From Lasiosphaeris hirsuta (taxonomy: Eukaryota > Ascomycota > Sordariomycetes > Sordariales > Lasiosphaeriaceae), in NCBI GenBank assembly GCA_030549175.1, contig JAUKUA010000008.1, positions 806,001 through 870,000 of the forward strand: DNA of 64,000 bases. The letters are read 5' to 3'. Positions within the stretch are counted from its first letter, which is position 1. Every line of letters starts with the position of its first letter. This document shows, piece after piece, positions 44,850 to 56,224 of the stretch. The notes under the pieces were generated by a model. It was not told the origin of the DNA. It ran no database searches and saw nothing but the letters and a program-made list of their open reading frames with translations. The position numbers were made by a program, and so were the translations under genes.

Positions 44850-45045
44850 GCGTAGTGTGCTTTGTCCGTTGGGGACTCAGAGGCAGTTGGGAATTCCTGA
44901 CTCAAATGATCCCCCCTCGCTTGGGCGGGCAGGAGCGACGGCGAATCCGGGGATATATTTTCGTACCTCGCACACGCGATATTACTCACCTCAATTACTA
45001 TTCTCGGCAGGCCCAAATTCTAGCAAGCTAGAAAGTTACAGTCCA
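44850..45045 (-). repeat. Dispersed repeat R1, copy 4 (partial, inverted)
   Basis: It shares CGTACCTCGCACACG, ATTACTCACC and CTATTCTCGGCAGGC with the inverted copy at 21836-21990. It is the most diverged copy. Confidence 0.5.
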
Positions 45046-45258
45046 AATTCAGGACCACGGGCATATACTAGTACATGGGGTGGGATAGTACAGGATTTCC
45101 TAGTATAATCCGTAGCATGGTACGTAGCACCATGGCTTTAAAACTGGGACAGTATTTAATATACTAGTATATCGTATGGCATAGTATATGATGTAGTGGC
45201 CCTTTGTAACAAAGCGGGGCAGGAACCGTTGTGCCATCAGACTAAAAGATCCGTCAGT

Positions 45259-45297
45259 GCAAGCACTGGGTGCTTGCATGCCTACCAATTGAGCTCA
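45259..45297 (-). other. tRNA-like A-box next to an 8-bp hairpin
   Basis: On the minus strand TGAGCTCAATTGGTAGG resembles a Pol III A-box (D-arm). It is followed by GCAAGCAC/GTGCTTGC, a perfect 8-bp stem with a 3-base loop. About 35 bases further is GGTTCCTGCC, a poor B-box. A cloverleaf could not be drawn, so it is not called a tRNA; a decayed tRNA or tRNA-derived SINE is possible. Confidence 0.3.
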
Positions 45298-45299
45298 TA

Positions 45300-45984
45300 T
45301 GGTTTGTGCGCTACAAGCCACACGAACCTATCAAGAGGCCTATTTCCATTTTGAGAAGAAAGTCGAGGTTCTTACCATTTTGACCTGGCATCGTGTTTCT
45401 GACAAGGGCACCCCTCAACGACATCGAGACGGCCAACCCCCTCTGGCTACCGAACCTGAGATTGGTATAACATAGCGGGCAATGACATCTGAAGAGGCAT
45501 TGACGCTTTGGAAATACCCTAGCTTACAGTATACTAGCATGTAACATACCAGTGCGCGATAGACCGGGTTTGAAAATTTACCAGTAGCGGTGCTTCTGGC
45601 TCGACAAACGGTACGGCATTATCATCGTCTGGTTGTCGGATGAATACATACACTACTTCATCACACCCCGACCAATATTCTATATAGAAATAACTCTACG
45701 ATGTTTTTTTCAGGCAAACCCTTTTAAGCTCGGACTGAAGAACGCTAGGTAACCACAAGACAAAGTGGTCTCGGCTAGTAAAATAATTGTGGCGGTGTTA
45801 ACCTCGATAGAGTTCCTGCCTTGTAATAAGCTCTTTTATCTTAGTAGTGAACATGCTGAACGTGAGCACATGACCCAGTTCTCGGCCCATAGTGACTTAA
45901 CTTCGTGGCCCAGGAAAGATTGTATGGCCGGGCAGCTTCTTCGCCGACTTGGTGTTAGGGTTGGGAAAGGATACTTTAGCCGGG
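45300..45984. other. Intergenic, no gene seen
   Basis: Nothing recognised between the tRNA-like motif and R1 copy 5. Confidence 0.4.
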
Positions 45985-46165
45985 GGGGACTTAAAACGGG
46001 CCACTGAGGCTGTGTAGCGGCCACGCATGGGATTGCCCTAGCTTAGGGAAGAATCAGGGAAAGCTCAGGACAAATCAGCCTTAGCCTCCCCCAGCTTATG
46101 ATTATGAACGAAGAAGGAAATTTTGCGAACCTAGATTCGTCTCAGAGTACCAGGCTGTAAGCCAT
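45985..46165 (+). repeat. Dispersed repeat R1, copy 5
   Basis: Direct copy with AAAACGGGCCACTGAGGCTG at its start and CTAGATTCGTCTCA at its end. Confidence 0.75.
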
Positions 46166-46915
46166 GTGTTAAGCGCGATAAGAAATCGATAATGCAATTG
46201 GCAGGCTGTCACACTTGGCAACCCAATTTATGTCAGATGAATCTGAGCGTCATAGTTAACTACCATTTTTGCTGACTGTTGGTAGTTTTTCGGCCTTCCT
46301 TGGCGAAGTCCGCTCGTTGAATGCCAAGGCCATTCTGTCACAACGTTGAAAACAATGATGTTGCGGAAGCTAGCATGGATCGGCCCGGTGCAAATGTTGC
46401 AGATCGCCCCCCCCGATCTGATCAACGACTTGGTTCCAGTCGACGACACGTATCCACTCAAGTGGGTCCGATCTCCCTTGCTACAAAATATGCATTGCTT
46501 TGCAGGGGAACTGCCAACATCCCACACAATCAGATTGGAATATCTAATAGGACTCACTTGCGTGTGTGGCTATTTTTGGTTACCCACTTTGCCACTCTTT
46601 CAGCTGCTATTGTCTGGCTACTAGCTCTGGTGAGAACCAACGGCAGTGGATGGACTACAACGGGTAACACGGCGCAGCCAAGACTCTGCTGGGCGCTCGG
46701 CGTCGCGACGGTGCAGCGACGATCTAGAGCCACGGAAGTGTCCAAGGGGGCCGAAGTGGAGCCCAGCCATCGGCTTCCGAGTCGCAGGGTCCACAAGGGC
46801 CCTGCATGCCACACTGCAAGCCAAAGTACATAAACAGAGGAGGGGCAGACCTGTGGGCATCCTGAAGTCCATCATCAACCTGAGCGGCTACAAGACACTA
46901 AATCCATCATATATC
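46166..46915. other. 5' flank of CVNH-LysM gene
   Basis: No supported gene; the presumed promoter and leader of the gene at 46916. Confidence 0.4.
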
Positions 46916-47970
46916 ATGAGTCATTACAACGGCAACAATGCCTACCCTCAGCCTGGCCAGGGCGAGGCCGCTTCGTACTACAGCGAGCAACAACAGCACC
47001 AGCAACAGCGGTATCCCCACAACGAACAACAGTACCCTCCGCAGCAGCATCTCTACAATGGCCAGCAACACCCGCAATATGATCAGCGATACCCTAACGA
47101 CCAACATGGATTTCAGCCCGACGGCCCGAACGGCGAGCGCGGCGTATTGGGCGCCATAGGCGGTGGTCTCGCAGGAGGAGTCGGCGGCCATGCACTTGGC
47201 GGTAAAGCTAACCACAGCACACTGTGCAGCAAGTTTCCCTATCCCCATTCTCTGCAATCAGCGACAACAAAAACTGACACTCCCCCCCAGCTGTCCTCGG
47301 CGTAGTCGGCGGCGCCATAGCAGGCCACAAACTACAAGACGGCGTCTCCAACTGGAAAGACAAGCGCGACGAAAAGACGGAGCAAGAACATCACAAGAAT
47401 CAAGACTCTCACCAAGCCTTCATCCCTTACGGCGTCAACTACCTCGGCAACTTTAGCGGTTCCTCCCGCGACACGCGCATCGATTCCTCTGGAGAATACA
47501 CCCTCCATGCATCATGCAAGCGCATCGATGGCTCGTTTCAGTCGAGTAGCATCAGTTTGAACAGGTTTCTGAAGAATGATCGGGGGTGTTTTCGCTGGGT
47601 AGGGGGTGAGAAGCAGCCGGAAGCTCTGGCGGCGAGGCAGGTTTCCGTACAGCAGGGGGACACGCTAAGGCAGATTGCGAGACAGGCCGGGGTATCGTCT
47701 GAGGAGATTGCGAGAGTGAATGGGATTCAGAACCCGGATTTGATTTATCCGGGGCAGGTTCTGAACATTCCTGGGGCTGCGGCTGGGTCTGGTGCTGGTA
47801 ACGGAGGGAGTGTCGGTAACTTTGGGCAGTCGGCGCGGAATGTGAGGCTTGTGGATGGCGGGAGAAGGTTGGAAGCAGAATTGTTGAGAGATGGACAGTG
47901 GGTTGGGAGCTCGATTGTGTTGGATGAGAGAATAGGGAACGAGAATGGGACTTTGACTTTTCAATCGTAG
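46916..47970 (+). CDS. CVNH-LysM lectin with Gln/Tyr-rich and glycine-zipper N-terminus, two exons
   Basis: Exons 46916-47201 and 47291-47970 (intron GTAAAG...CCCCAG) give 321 aa. The first ~70 residues are Gln/Tyr/Pro-rich. A glycine-rich hydrophobic segment (VLGAIGGGLAGGVGGHALG, continuing into VLGVVGGAIAGHKL) follows. A cyanovirin-N homology (CVNH) domain comes next: the first half YLGNFSGSSRDTRI to CFRWVGG (about 142-200), a LysM insert (VQQGDTLRQIARQAGVSSEE ... IYPGQVLNIP, about 213-258), then the second half ARNVRLVDGGRRLEAELL to the C-terminus. A LysM inserted in a CVNH fold matches the type III CVNH-LysM lectins of filamentous ascomycetes. CVNH binds mannose glycans, and LysM binds chitin or GlcNAc oligomers. 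There is no signal peptide, so an intracellular or unconventionally secreted protein is likely. Confidence 0.9.
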
Positions 47971-48099
47971 GGGAGAAGTTATTAGAGAGGTATTGATTGA
48001 AGGGGTTGGACCATACTTTCTCTCTTTCAAGTATCTTTAGGGAGGGAAAAATGAAAGTCAAGGTATGATGCATCCTTGAGAAGACAAATCTCTTCTAAT

Positions 48100-49801
48100 G
48101 TCAACCACGTTGTGCGGTACAAAGAAAGTTGGCGGACGCTCCTGCATCTGGCAGCGCAAGACGGTATCCCCGAACTTGTTACAATTAATTGCTTCTTGAC
48201 CGGGGTGGCAATCCAAACGCATTCGACGAGGAAGGATACACGGCTGCACGGTTCGCAATCAGCAGTAAGACTAACTTTCCGTTGTGGGGAACGATAAGCT
48301 GACATCTTACAGAAAATCACGTCGAGCCCATCAGGACTCTTCTCATGGGCGGCTGGATCCAAATTCGGACAACGATCGTTCTATCAGAATGGCCGCTTCG
48401 GAGGGTAGGCAGGAAATTATAGAGTTATTTATACAGCATGGAGCTATAGTCGATCCGAGTTTGCTGAACTTTGCTTGCGCGAGTCGCAAGGGAGGTCAAA
48501 ACTCTTTCCTCGAACTCATCGTCAAGAACATGTCGATGCCTGATGAAAGGAGTGGCGATGAGGATAGTAGTGGGAAGGAAGTTACCAGCAGAGGGGCCGA
48601 CAAAAGTAGCAGCGAAGATGGAGCGGCGGGCTGGCGCGTCGGGGTGCGTTTCAGTGTGGCTGCCTCCGATATCACAATAACGATGGACACTGGCGAGCCT
48701 AGAACCTACAAACTCTGCGCGGCGCTAGTAGATCACGACTACGAAAAACGCCTGGAAGATCTTGACGAACTCGCGAGAGCCCTCTTGATCTATATATGTG
48801 CCGAACACGGGTTTATCACCAGGTTATCCCGGCTTCTGAAGCTGGGTAGTATCTCCAAAGGAATTCCGAGCTTTGGCGTTCGCCCACATAACTCGACCGC
48901 ACTTCACCTTGCTGCTCTCTTGGAAACAAACCTCTGGCTCGGACACTACTGTCACATGGCTAGGGTCTCACCGATGAAAGACGACAACCGCCGGACCGCA
49001 CTGGACATCGCCGCTTATTACGGCGGCCATGTCGAAGTGGTTCAAGAGCTGCTCGCCGCAGGAGGCGTTGCCGAGCACCCGCTCCATTACGCTGTGTCAG
49101 GGCTGAGCTATTGCGACCTCCGCCTGCTGGAACATCTTGTGGTAGCGGGGTGTGACATGTCGAAGGCCAGCGCCAACGGCGAGACTACGCAGGCTACCGT
49201 GGGAGAGGAGAAGGCGTCTCGGATCGTCAAACGGTTCCTCCCGGAACTCGTGCCAGAGATACTCGCCTGCTTGGGCGACTTCGACCGTGGATCTCCGGCA
49301 GACGTGATTCCCCTGCTCCTCAACTACCTGCCTGAAAACACGAGAACGCGCCACAAGGTCCTCTTCTTCATGCTGGTGGCCATCATTAAGCACGGCGGAG
49401 ACGATGATGGTCAACTTACTCGTCGCCTCCTATTCGATGAGAGCAACGTCAAGCAGGCATATTGCTTTGCTGGTTGGGGCCTGCAACAACACCTATGCTG
49501 CCGCTACGGTAGGTTGAAGTAACTGCGCGTGTTGTTAGGGTTCGGGCTTTTGACCTTCAGCCAGGTCGTGATCGACAGGGTGACATTCACGCCTAAAGCC
49601 ATGACGCAGAAATTCTCCCCAAAGATGTTGCCGCAGTTGGAGAGAGTCCTAGACGGAATGGACGTGCTTGGAGAGATGTGTCAGCCTATTCCAGAGGTAC
49701 CTCCAATGACAAGGAGGGCGCTTAGACCAGAGCATTTCACGGGGGAGATGGTTGACTTGTCGGATGCCTTCAAAGAACCAGGACTCGGACTGATCTATTA
49801 G
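48100..49801 (+). pseudogene. Ankyrin-repeat protein, frameshifted and with an in-frame stop
   Basis: A long frame (48284-49522) encodes ankyrin-type repeats: IRMAASEGRQEIIELFIQHG, STALHLAALLE, RRTALDIAAYYGGHVEVVQE and HPLHYAVSGLSYCDLRLLEH. Upstream, RTLLHLAAQDGIPELV (about 48130) and, one frame over, DRGGNPNAFDEEGYTAARFA (about 48210) belong to the same array. A candidate intron at about 48266-48311 and a further frame change near 48350 lie before the long frame. At 49520 a TAA interrupts, and the same frame then resumes to 49801 with a hydrophobic stretch. Two frame changes plus a Gln-to-stop type codon indicate a recently dead gene, although sequencing error cannot be excluded. No effector domain is visible. 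Confidence 0.6.
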
Positions 49802-50130
49802 GTTTATCCTTACCTTAGCCATCATCTAGCGGTTGATCGGAGGAGCCCCTTAAAATTATGTAATCCCTTGGACCATTTCCCCAGTGTACCAAGTACAACA
49901 AATATATGCTTGTCCCGAGATGGAGTCTACACAGGAGAGTTAGCTTTTATCTTGGAGACGAACATGAAGACGTACAGTTGAATATCTTTTGGAATTTTCT
50001 ACCCAGCCACCCCAAACAATTAGAATGTACGGTGGAATTTATATCCCGGAAGAGGTCCGGGTCCAACTTGTCCTGAGACCGAAATAAGTTCAAGAGTCGA
50101 ACGATATCCAAAACTGCCAAATTTCGGTCC
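49802..50130. other. Intergenic, nothing seen
   Basis: 3' flank of the ankyrin relic; no gene recognised. Confidence 0.4.
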
Positions 50131-50640
50131 TCAAAAAATAATCCTGGTGGCCCCGAGAGAAGACCTGAAGACCGTTGACTTCAATTGCTTCCAACGAGAA
50201 GCACAATGTAAATGAAATGTGATTAATGTTGACCCCCAAGCGAGGTCGATCAATTTAGCCCGTGTAAAGGTCAGATGGTCGGCAAGAGGAAGGTCAATCA
50301 TGAACCGCCTTTCGGCAGTTGATAACGATTCAACCTCTTCCGTGTCGTTACAGCCGTATTGATTTATAAGCCCACCGAAGTGCGCCACGACGTATATAGT
50401 ACCCAACACGCCGAGGGATCGATTGTAACTTGAACTAGGGCGGCTGTAGCGCCCTCCCCATTTCTTCGGTGGCAGCTGGCGTGTTTGCTCGCTAGAGGCT
50501 TTGTTTTTCAGATGAGGTGTAGAGTCGTTGACCAAGGCCTCGCCGAAGGCCTCGCCGATAGTGCGAAGTAACTGTGCATCCGCATGAACCGGCGTCCCTG
50601 CCAACACCGGAGCCATAGATGAAAAGAGGAAATCGGATGA
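50131..50640 (-). pseudogene. Possible truncated membrane-protein gene
   Basis: From an ATG at 50640 the frame encodes about 169 aa, with SLGVLGTIYVVAHFGGL and LADHLTFTRAKLIDLAWG. This resembles the N-terminal part of uncharacterised fungal membrane proteins in which FTRAK-(A/L)-D-(L/V)-W precedes several TM helices. After LAWG the expected helices are not found in this frame; the sequence becomes atypical and ends. A truncated or frameshifted remnant is likely. Family recollection is weak. Confidence 0.35.
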
Positions 50641-51295
50641 CATTTGGCCAAAAGAGAAGATGGCACGAGAAGATATAGAATGGGGAGCTCGAATCACACA
50701 CACAATCCACTTTTAGGCTTGTGTCTTTCAAGATACCGGCGTCGCCTATCTTTTGTACGTTCGCAGTTAGCAATTGCTGGTTGTCGACTGCGCCTCCGGC
50801 TAAACAATCTGCAGGTGGTTCAGAGGCAGGTCGTGTTCTCAACGCACAATGACCGCCAAGACTGCACCAATATATGTAGCAATTTGAATACATCAATCCA
50901 AAAACATACCATTGGCCGGAGTCAACCCACAGCCACACGAAGCTGCCTAGCGAACATACAACTCGGGCGGGTCCTAAGAGTCTGTAATCAGGAGGTCAAC
51001 TCCCTCGCGTTTCACAGAAGCACTGCTTGTATATTGCATCAGACACACAGCTGACAAGATAAGATAACTAAAGTCTTTGGAATTCTGCGTCTTTACGACT
51101 GGTAACACAAGATGAGTGCCCGGCTCGAGGTGGGCGACCAATGACAACAAGGCATTTGGTTTTGGAAAATGATTTGAACATTAAATACCAGTCCAGTCTC
51201 GTCATGTCCTCTTCTGCAGATCTCAACTACCATGAAACATTTGTCAAGGCATCCTTCAAACGCACGAAGTACCACTTAAACCTCTCTCATCCAGA
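50641..51295. other. 5' flank of secreted-protein gene
   Basis: No gene recognised; presumed promoter of the gene at 51296. Confidence 0.4.
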
Positions 51296-51942
51296 ATGAA
51301 GCTCTCGCCCATTCTTTTCATCTCAGCCGCCTTTGCCTCTACGCTGGCTCACACCATCCAGCTCCCGGACCTTCCTGATGGAAGCTACCTCATCAGCATC
51401 GGTGAAGATGGCAAGCCGACTTGGACTGAAATCACTGCCAATGCTACCGATGCTCCTGCCCCCGTCGTCCCGAAACGCGGTACAAACAAGATTAGTACAC
51501 GTCTCCGCAAGCGGTTCATCTGGCCGAGTGGCACTTTCCCCTATTGCCCCGGGGGAGATTGGTTCTTGCAGGACGACTTATACAGCCACGGCTGGGATGC
51601 CTTCTGGAACATGTGCTGGGAGGGCGGTAACCGCAGGTACCCTGCGCACACCACCATCACGCAGTACCAGGGATCCTCTGTGACGTATATGTGCGCTTTT
51701 ACGACCAACCCGTGTGGGACCGAGGAGTGGGTCGATGCAGTCAATTGGGTGGCGGGCGGTTGCCCTGGGCGTAGTAACGGTTTGATGGAGCCCGGTATGT
51801 TTGGTGAATAAGGCGCTTGGTGACGGGCTGTTGAGCTGACGACTCTAAATACAGGATTTCTCGACATTCCTGCCTGGCACAAGGTAAGACGCACATCATC
51901 TGTTACGCATTTTGAGAGTGTAGAGACTGATTGCAGGTGTAG
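51296..51942 (+). CDS. Small secreted cysteine-containing protein with Kex2-type site, three exons
   Basis: Exons 51296-51794, 51855-51883 and 51937-51942 give 177 aa; introns are GTATGT...TACAG and GTAAGA...TGCAG. The last exon is only GTG TAG. A signal peptide (MKLSPILFISAAFASTLA) is followed by a pro-region (LPDLPDGSYLISIGEDGKP) and dibasic sites at KR60-61 and RKR71-73. The mature domain would then start at FIWPSGTFPYCPGGDWF, with five cysteines (84, 107, 133, 140, 156) and many aromatic residues. The layout resembles Kex2-processed fungal secreted proteins and effector-like proteins. No known enzyme motif is present. The odd cysteine count leaves one unpaired if the rest form disulfides. 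Confidence 0.8.
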
Positions 51943-53299
51943 AGATACGGTTATGCTAAAGTGGGATCTTCCATTTGCGGCTGAGCTGACAGGACTTTAT
52001 TGTTAGTGCCCTTGCGACCATGTAGTTGGGGGCCTGGATTTTTGTTTTGCCACTTTCCTTTCCCAATCCGGGCGACGCGTTGCGCGCCCGGCCATGTATT
52101 TAGACAGAGACCCAGCCTCCAGACCAGATTGATAGCAACAACAGTCATTTCACGCAGTTTGTTCCACCCTAACTTTACCACTCACAAGTGTGCTCGTCAA
52201 CCACGTCGGCCTGCGGCACTTACGCAGGCGCACGCGTTTAGTCTCCATCTGTCTAGACGGAGACTCTTTTCCTTTGTTAGATGTAACCATTTTAGCCAAG
52301 ATATTTGACCCAGACGCTCCTCTCCCACACGCAAACCGACAGCTAACGCATGTCATGTGGTGTTAGTTATAGTGTTGTTTTTAGGGTAAGCTTTAACTCC
52401 ACTTCACTATCAAAGCAGTGAAAATGTCCCAGGTCCATCCCAGGATAAGCCGATCACAGGAGCTGCCGCAGATATCCCTGTCTAGCAATCGCCCAACTAG
52501 CGGGTTAGACGTCGGTTTTGGCAGCCGTCGCAAGGGAGATTCTAGGATCCGAGCGGCCTGCGGGACGATCTTGCTCTGGATTCTTTAAAGAGATGCGGTA
52601 AAATGGAAGAGGCCACTTTGTTCTGACGTTTTGCCCTTTTAAGAGAGAGATCTCGAGCCTGGTCTTCGTTGTCGTTTTGAAGGTGTGGTTTCTTGTCTTT
52701 ATAGCTACTGGTTCCGGGCCCTTCTGAGCAGACACGGAACGATTATGGGCAAAAGGAAAACGTATACGGTTCGCCCTATCTGTTCGACATTTTGTTATCA
52801 TGCTAAGGCAATTAATTAGGGATGGGAAAGACTTTAAAGTAAAAAGCTACCTTCATGTTTTAAGGAGCAAATAGAGGAACCTGAATTAGGAGTCCAGGAG
52901 TGTGTTTAGCTTGATCAACTTCGAGATGATATGAAGCAGCTCATCCACCACGGCAACCTAGGTAGCCATTGAACACGGGCGACAGATTTCCAGGTACCAC
53001 CACCCGCCGGGCATGATGATATTTGGGTTCTTTCATTGTTTTGCAGACCCTAGTGATGTATGCCTCCCTCATATCATCTGAGTCAGCTCAGTTATCACGC
53101 CGAGCATTGCGAGATCAAGTTCCAGACCGCAGCACTGAACACCACACCACGTATCTGAACGTTTGATTTTCCGACGTTAACTCTGTGGACCGCACTCAAA
53201 CAAGAAATGGGATGTCGCTGATTGTTTTGCTGGCTCCAAGATTGGTTCGAGGGGAGACCTCCTCAAGTGTGGCTCGAGTAAGCTTACCTCTTCATACCC
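51943..53299. other. Intergenic, no gene seen
   Basis: No supported coding region on either strand. Confidence 0.45.
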
Positions 53300-54480
53300 G
53301 CGGTACCACCCTACTAACAAATTTCTAAGTAATGGTATAGCCTCGCTTAGGTCAGGTATTCTAAACTCTGAGTTATTATAAACTGTAGGAACTGAAACAT
53401 AAGGTTAAACAGAATGTTAGTTTGGTATATAAGCCGCTTAAAGCAGGGGGTTATGGAAATGAGAAAGCTTCTACGGTGGGAAATACCGATTTGTATGGCG
53501 TACTAAGATATCTAAACACTAAAATCGGTCCCAGATCTCGGTTTATACTATAAAGACAGCTCTAGGCATACCTATAGAAATCTACGGTAGAATAGACCAA
53601 AACTTAGACGGTTTAATCTTAGTTCTTTTTTACATTCTCTATGCCTACTGTAATTTTGACCTCATAGGAATATAGCCTATAAGTGGTTCGTCCAGAGTGA
53701 GTTCTAGGTTTGTAAGCTGTATACTTGGTACTGCCAGAAGTAATACATACTGGATTGGGTAGATTTGAAGGGGGTTGTAACTACGTGGTTATAAATTTGT
53801 GTGGTCGGCTTAGTTCTGGCTTATAACAAAATGTCGACTCCTTTGAGTAAGTGATGGTAGGCCGTTGGAAAAAAGTGTGTCCAAGGTTCCCTATATACTA
53901 TAAGCCCCAAAGGTTCTTAGTTATCGATACTAGAGAAATTTCTGATTATTACCGATAGTTATTACTATTTTAATATTAGAGTATGTATACATTTCTTTGG
54001 CTTATTCAGTGGGAATGAATTGGCAGATTGTAATCTGCAAGTGTCCGCCCCATGAATTGTCTATTATGCATTTAAGTTTAAAGACATCCAAATGGAGTAA
54101 ATTCTAGAAAATCCCAAGTACGGTAAGGTAAGAAAAATATATGAAAATGGTAGTAGACAGTCCCATACCTTTAAAGTGATAGAGCCGACAAGTTAAATTT
54201 TTCGCATTCTATCTCTCAGCTGTACAAACCTCTCACTCTCCGTTGTTACACACCGATTTGTGGCCTTAGCTAATATATTGTATATGTTAGGAAAGCCAGT
54301 GTTAAGACGTAACTTCGCAAGGGCTCGTGTTTTGGTGAAATAACTCTGGAAACGGTGTCTTCGATCTCCGGATAAGAAGCTACTTGGGCTTGAGAAAGTG
54401 TCCACACGTTATAGTTTCTCATTCATAATTACTGTCTAGTAACTCAACAATACCTAAGGAAATTATCACGTTATCAGAAG
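53300..54480. repeat. AT-rich, TA-rich block (probable RIP-mutated transposon)
   Basis: A sharp change to AT-rich DNA dense in TA dinucleotides and poor in open frames, of the same texture as the pogo relic at 43.9-44.4 kb. No protein family could be recognised in any frame. It ends just before the phosphoesterase promoter. Confidence 0.55.
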
Positions 54481-54758
54481 TGTCTCTTGTACGGACGATA
54501 TTTATAAATAAAGCGAAGTAGCCAAATACTATAAGCTTCATACTGCAAAGATCCGGGAGATTCCAGAGCTATCCTAATCTTTTTTGTGCACGCCCTAGAA
54601 GTGGTAGAAAGGGGACCGCAGAGGTAGGTTGAAAAGGGTGGAAAGAGCGCTGGAAGGCATAATCTTGTTGGGGGCACTACCTTCCATCTGACGCTCAAGG
54701 TTCAGCCTAACACGGCCCCCTCGCCTTTCCGTTGGGATTGACACGCACAACCATAACA

Positions 54759-54766
54759 TATAAATA
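54759..54766 (+). promoter_or_regulatory. TATA box of the phosphoesterase gene
   Basis: TATAAATA lies 65 bp upstream of the ATG at 54831, with a C-rich leader between, a normal spacing for a fungal TATA promoter. Confidence 0.5.
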
Positions 54767-54830
54767 CGACCCTACACCACGCTTCCTGCGCCATCCTAAA
54801 GCCAGGATATCCTATCCAATCCCTACCAAC

Positions 54831-56224
54831 ATGCTACACAGCATTTTCTCCTTTGTTCGCCCCTATACACGTAGCTCATTCTGCCGACTCAACCCTCGTA
54901 TCCTCGGTAGAAGAAAGCTGAGCTCCCAACATGAACGGCGCAAGATTCGGATCATGATCCTCTCTGACACCCACGGCAGCGAGCTAAAGGATTTGTCCCT
55001 CCCCAGGGCCGACGTGGTCCTCCACTGCGGCGACCTCACCAAAAACTCCCGGTCCGAGGACTTCCAGAGGACATTAGCGATGTTGTGTGCCATTGACGCA
55101 CCTCTGAAGTTGGCCATACCTGACAACCACGACTTCAGCCTCGAGCCCGACTACTGGATGTGGGCACGGGACCGCAGCCACCCAGCTCAGCAATAGCAAC
55201 ACGACCATGGTAGTGTGCCCGCACAGACAAGCGAGGACGAGGACGAAGACGGCGCCGACGCCAAGGCCTCGTGGGAGCTTCTCCGCCGCGCCGCCCGGCG
55301 CGATAGCATCTTCCTCCTTCCTCAAGGAATGCACATCTTCGTGCTGCCTCTCGATGCAGGGGGTGGCGGCGGCGGCGCGCGCCTGCGGCTCTTCACGAGC
55401 CCGCCGACGCCGCGGCTTGGTAACTGGGGCTTCCAGTACGATCGGTCGAACCCTCGCAAGTGGGCCATACCCCTGATAACGCCGAAAGGAGACGGAACCG
55501 TAGACGTGGTGATGACGCACGGCCCGCCGAGGGGTATTCGTGACGGGACGGGGATGATGGGGCAAGGGGGTATGGTGGCGGGCGCTGGGTGTGCGGGGCT
55601 ACTGGCGGCGGTAGAGTGTGCGAGGCCGCGCGTGCACTGCTTCGGTGAGTGAAGAATCCGTGCTAACCTTTCCCCTTTTCCAGTCATCTTTAGCTGGGTC
55701 GGGTGTCTCAGGAGCTATTCTCACTCGCGAGACAAGACAAGGTGTTCAGCTAGCCCGCAAAGAGAAATTATTGACTGATATTCTCCACAGGGTATATCCA
55801 TGGGGCCTGGGGCGCTGAGCTGGTCGCCTGGAAGCGCGAGATGGATGCATCGGGCGCGGGTGGGCCGAGCGCCCCGATCTTCGGCAATCTAGTTCATGCA
55901 CAGCGATCCCGGGTCGTGGCGAGTCTGCCGTTAGCCAGCGAGACTACTGGTGGTGGAGAGTGCAGTCTCGGTCCTCCGCCCGTGAGGGTGACGCAGCCGC
56001 ATCACTCCCCGCCAAGGGAGGAGGCGGGCTGCTTCGCCGTGGACATCTCCCCGGATGGAGAGCATGCGGTGGAGCGCGGCTCTCAGACGCTCTTTGTCAA
56101 CGCGGCGGTGGAGCCTCGGTCCAGGCCGCGTCGGATGCCGTGGCTAGTTGACATGGACTTGCCGGTGGCGGGCGAGGAGGATGCTGCTGCGGCCGCTGAG
56201 ACCATGTCTCGGCTGCTGCTATAA
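54831..56224 (+). pseudogene. Calcineurin-like metallophosphoesterase with one in-frame TAG and altered metal-site motifs
   Basis: Exons 54831-55644 and 55791-56224 (intron GTGAGT...CCACAG) form a 415-codon frame, interrupted only by TAG at 55194. Metallophosphoesterase motifs are in order: MILSDTHG (D-x-H), VVLHCGDLTKNS (GD), IPDNHDFSL (where GNHD is expected), VVMTHGPPRGIRD (metal-site His) and HCFGYIHGAWGAE (where GHxH is expected). ETLFVNAA-like QTLFVNAAVE follows. Three blemishes (a stop in a Gln run, GNHD to DNHD, GHIH to GYIH) suggest loss of function, yet most of the frame is clean, so inactivation is recent. The CAA-TAG-CAA context partly resembles known readthrough contexts. The fungal family is cytosolic or mitochondrial with unclear substrate; the N-terminus from 54831 is Arg/Ser-rich, possibly a targeting peptide. 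Confidence 0.7.

Noticed and set aside
46621..46878. Minus-strand frame starting with a signal-peptide-like sequence
   Set aside because: It overlaps the leader of the CVNH-LysM gene, has no family motif past the hydrophobic start, and its composition looks antisense.
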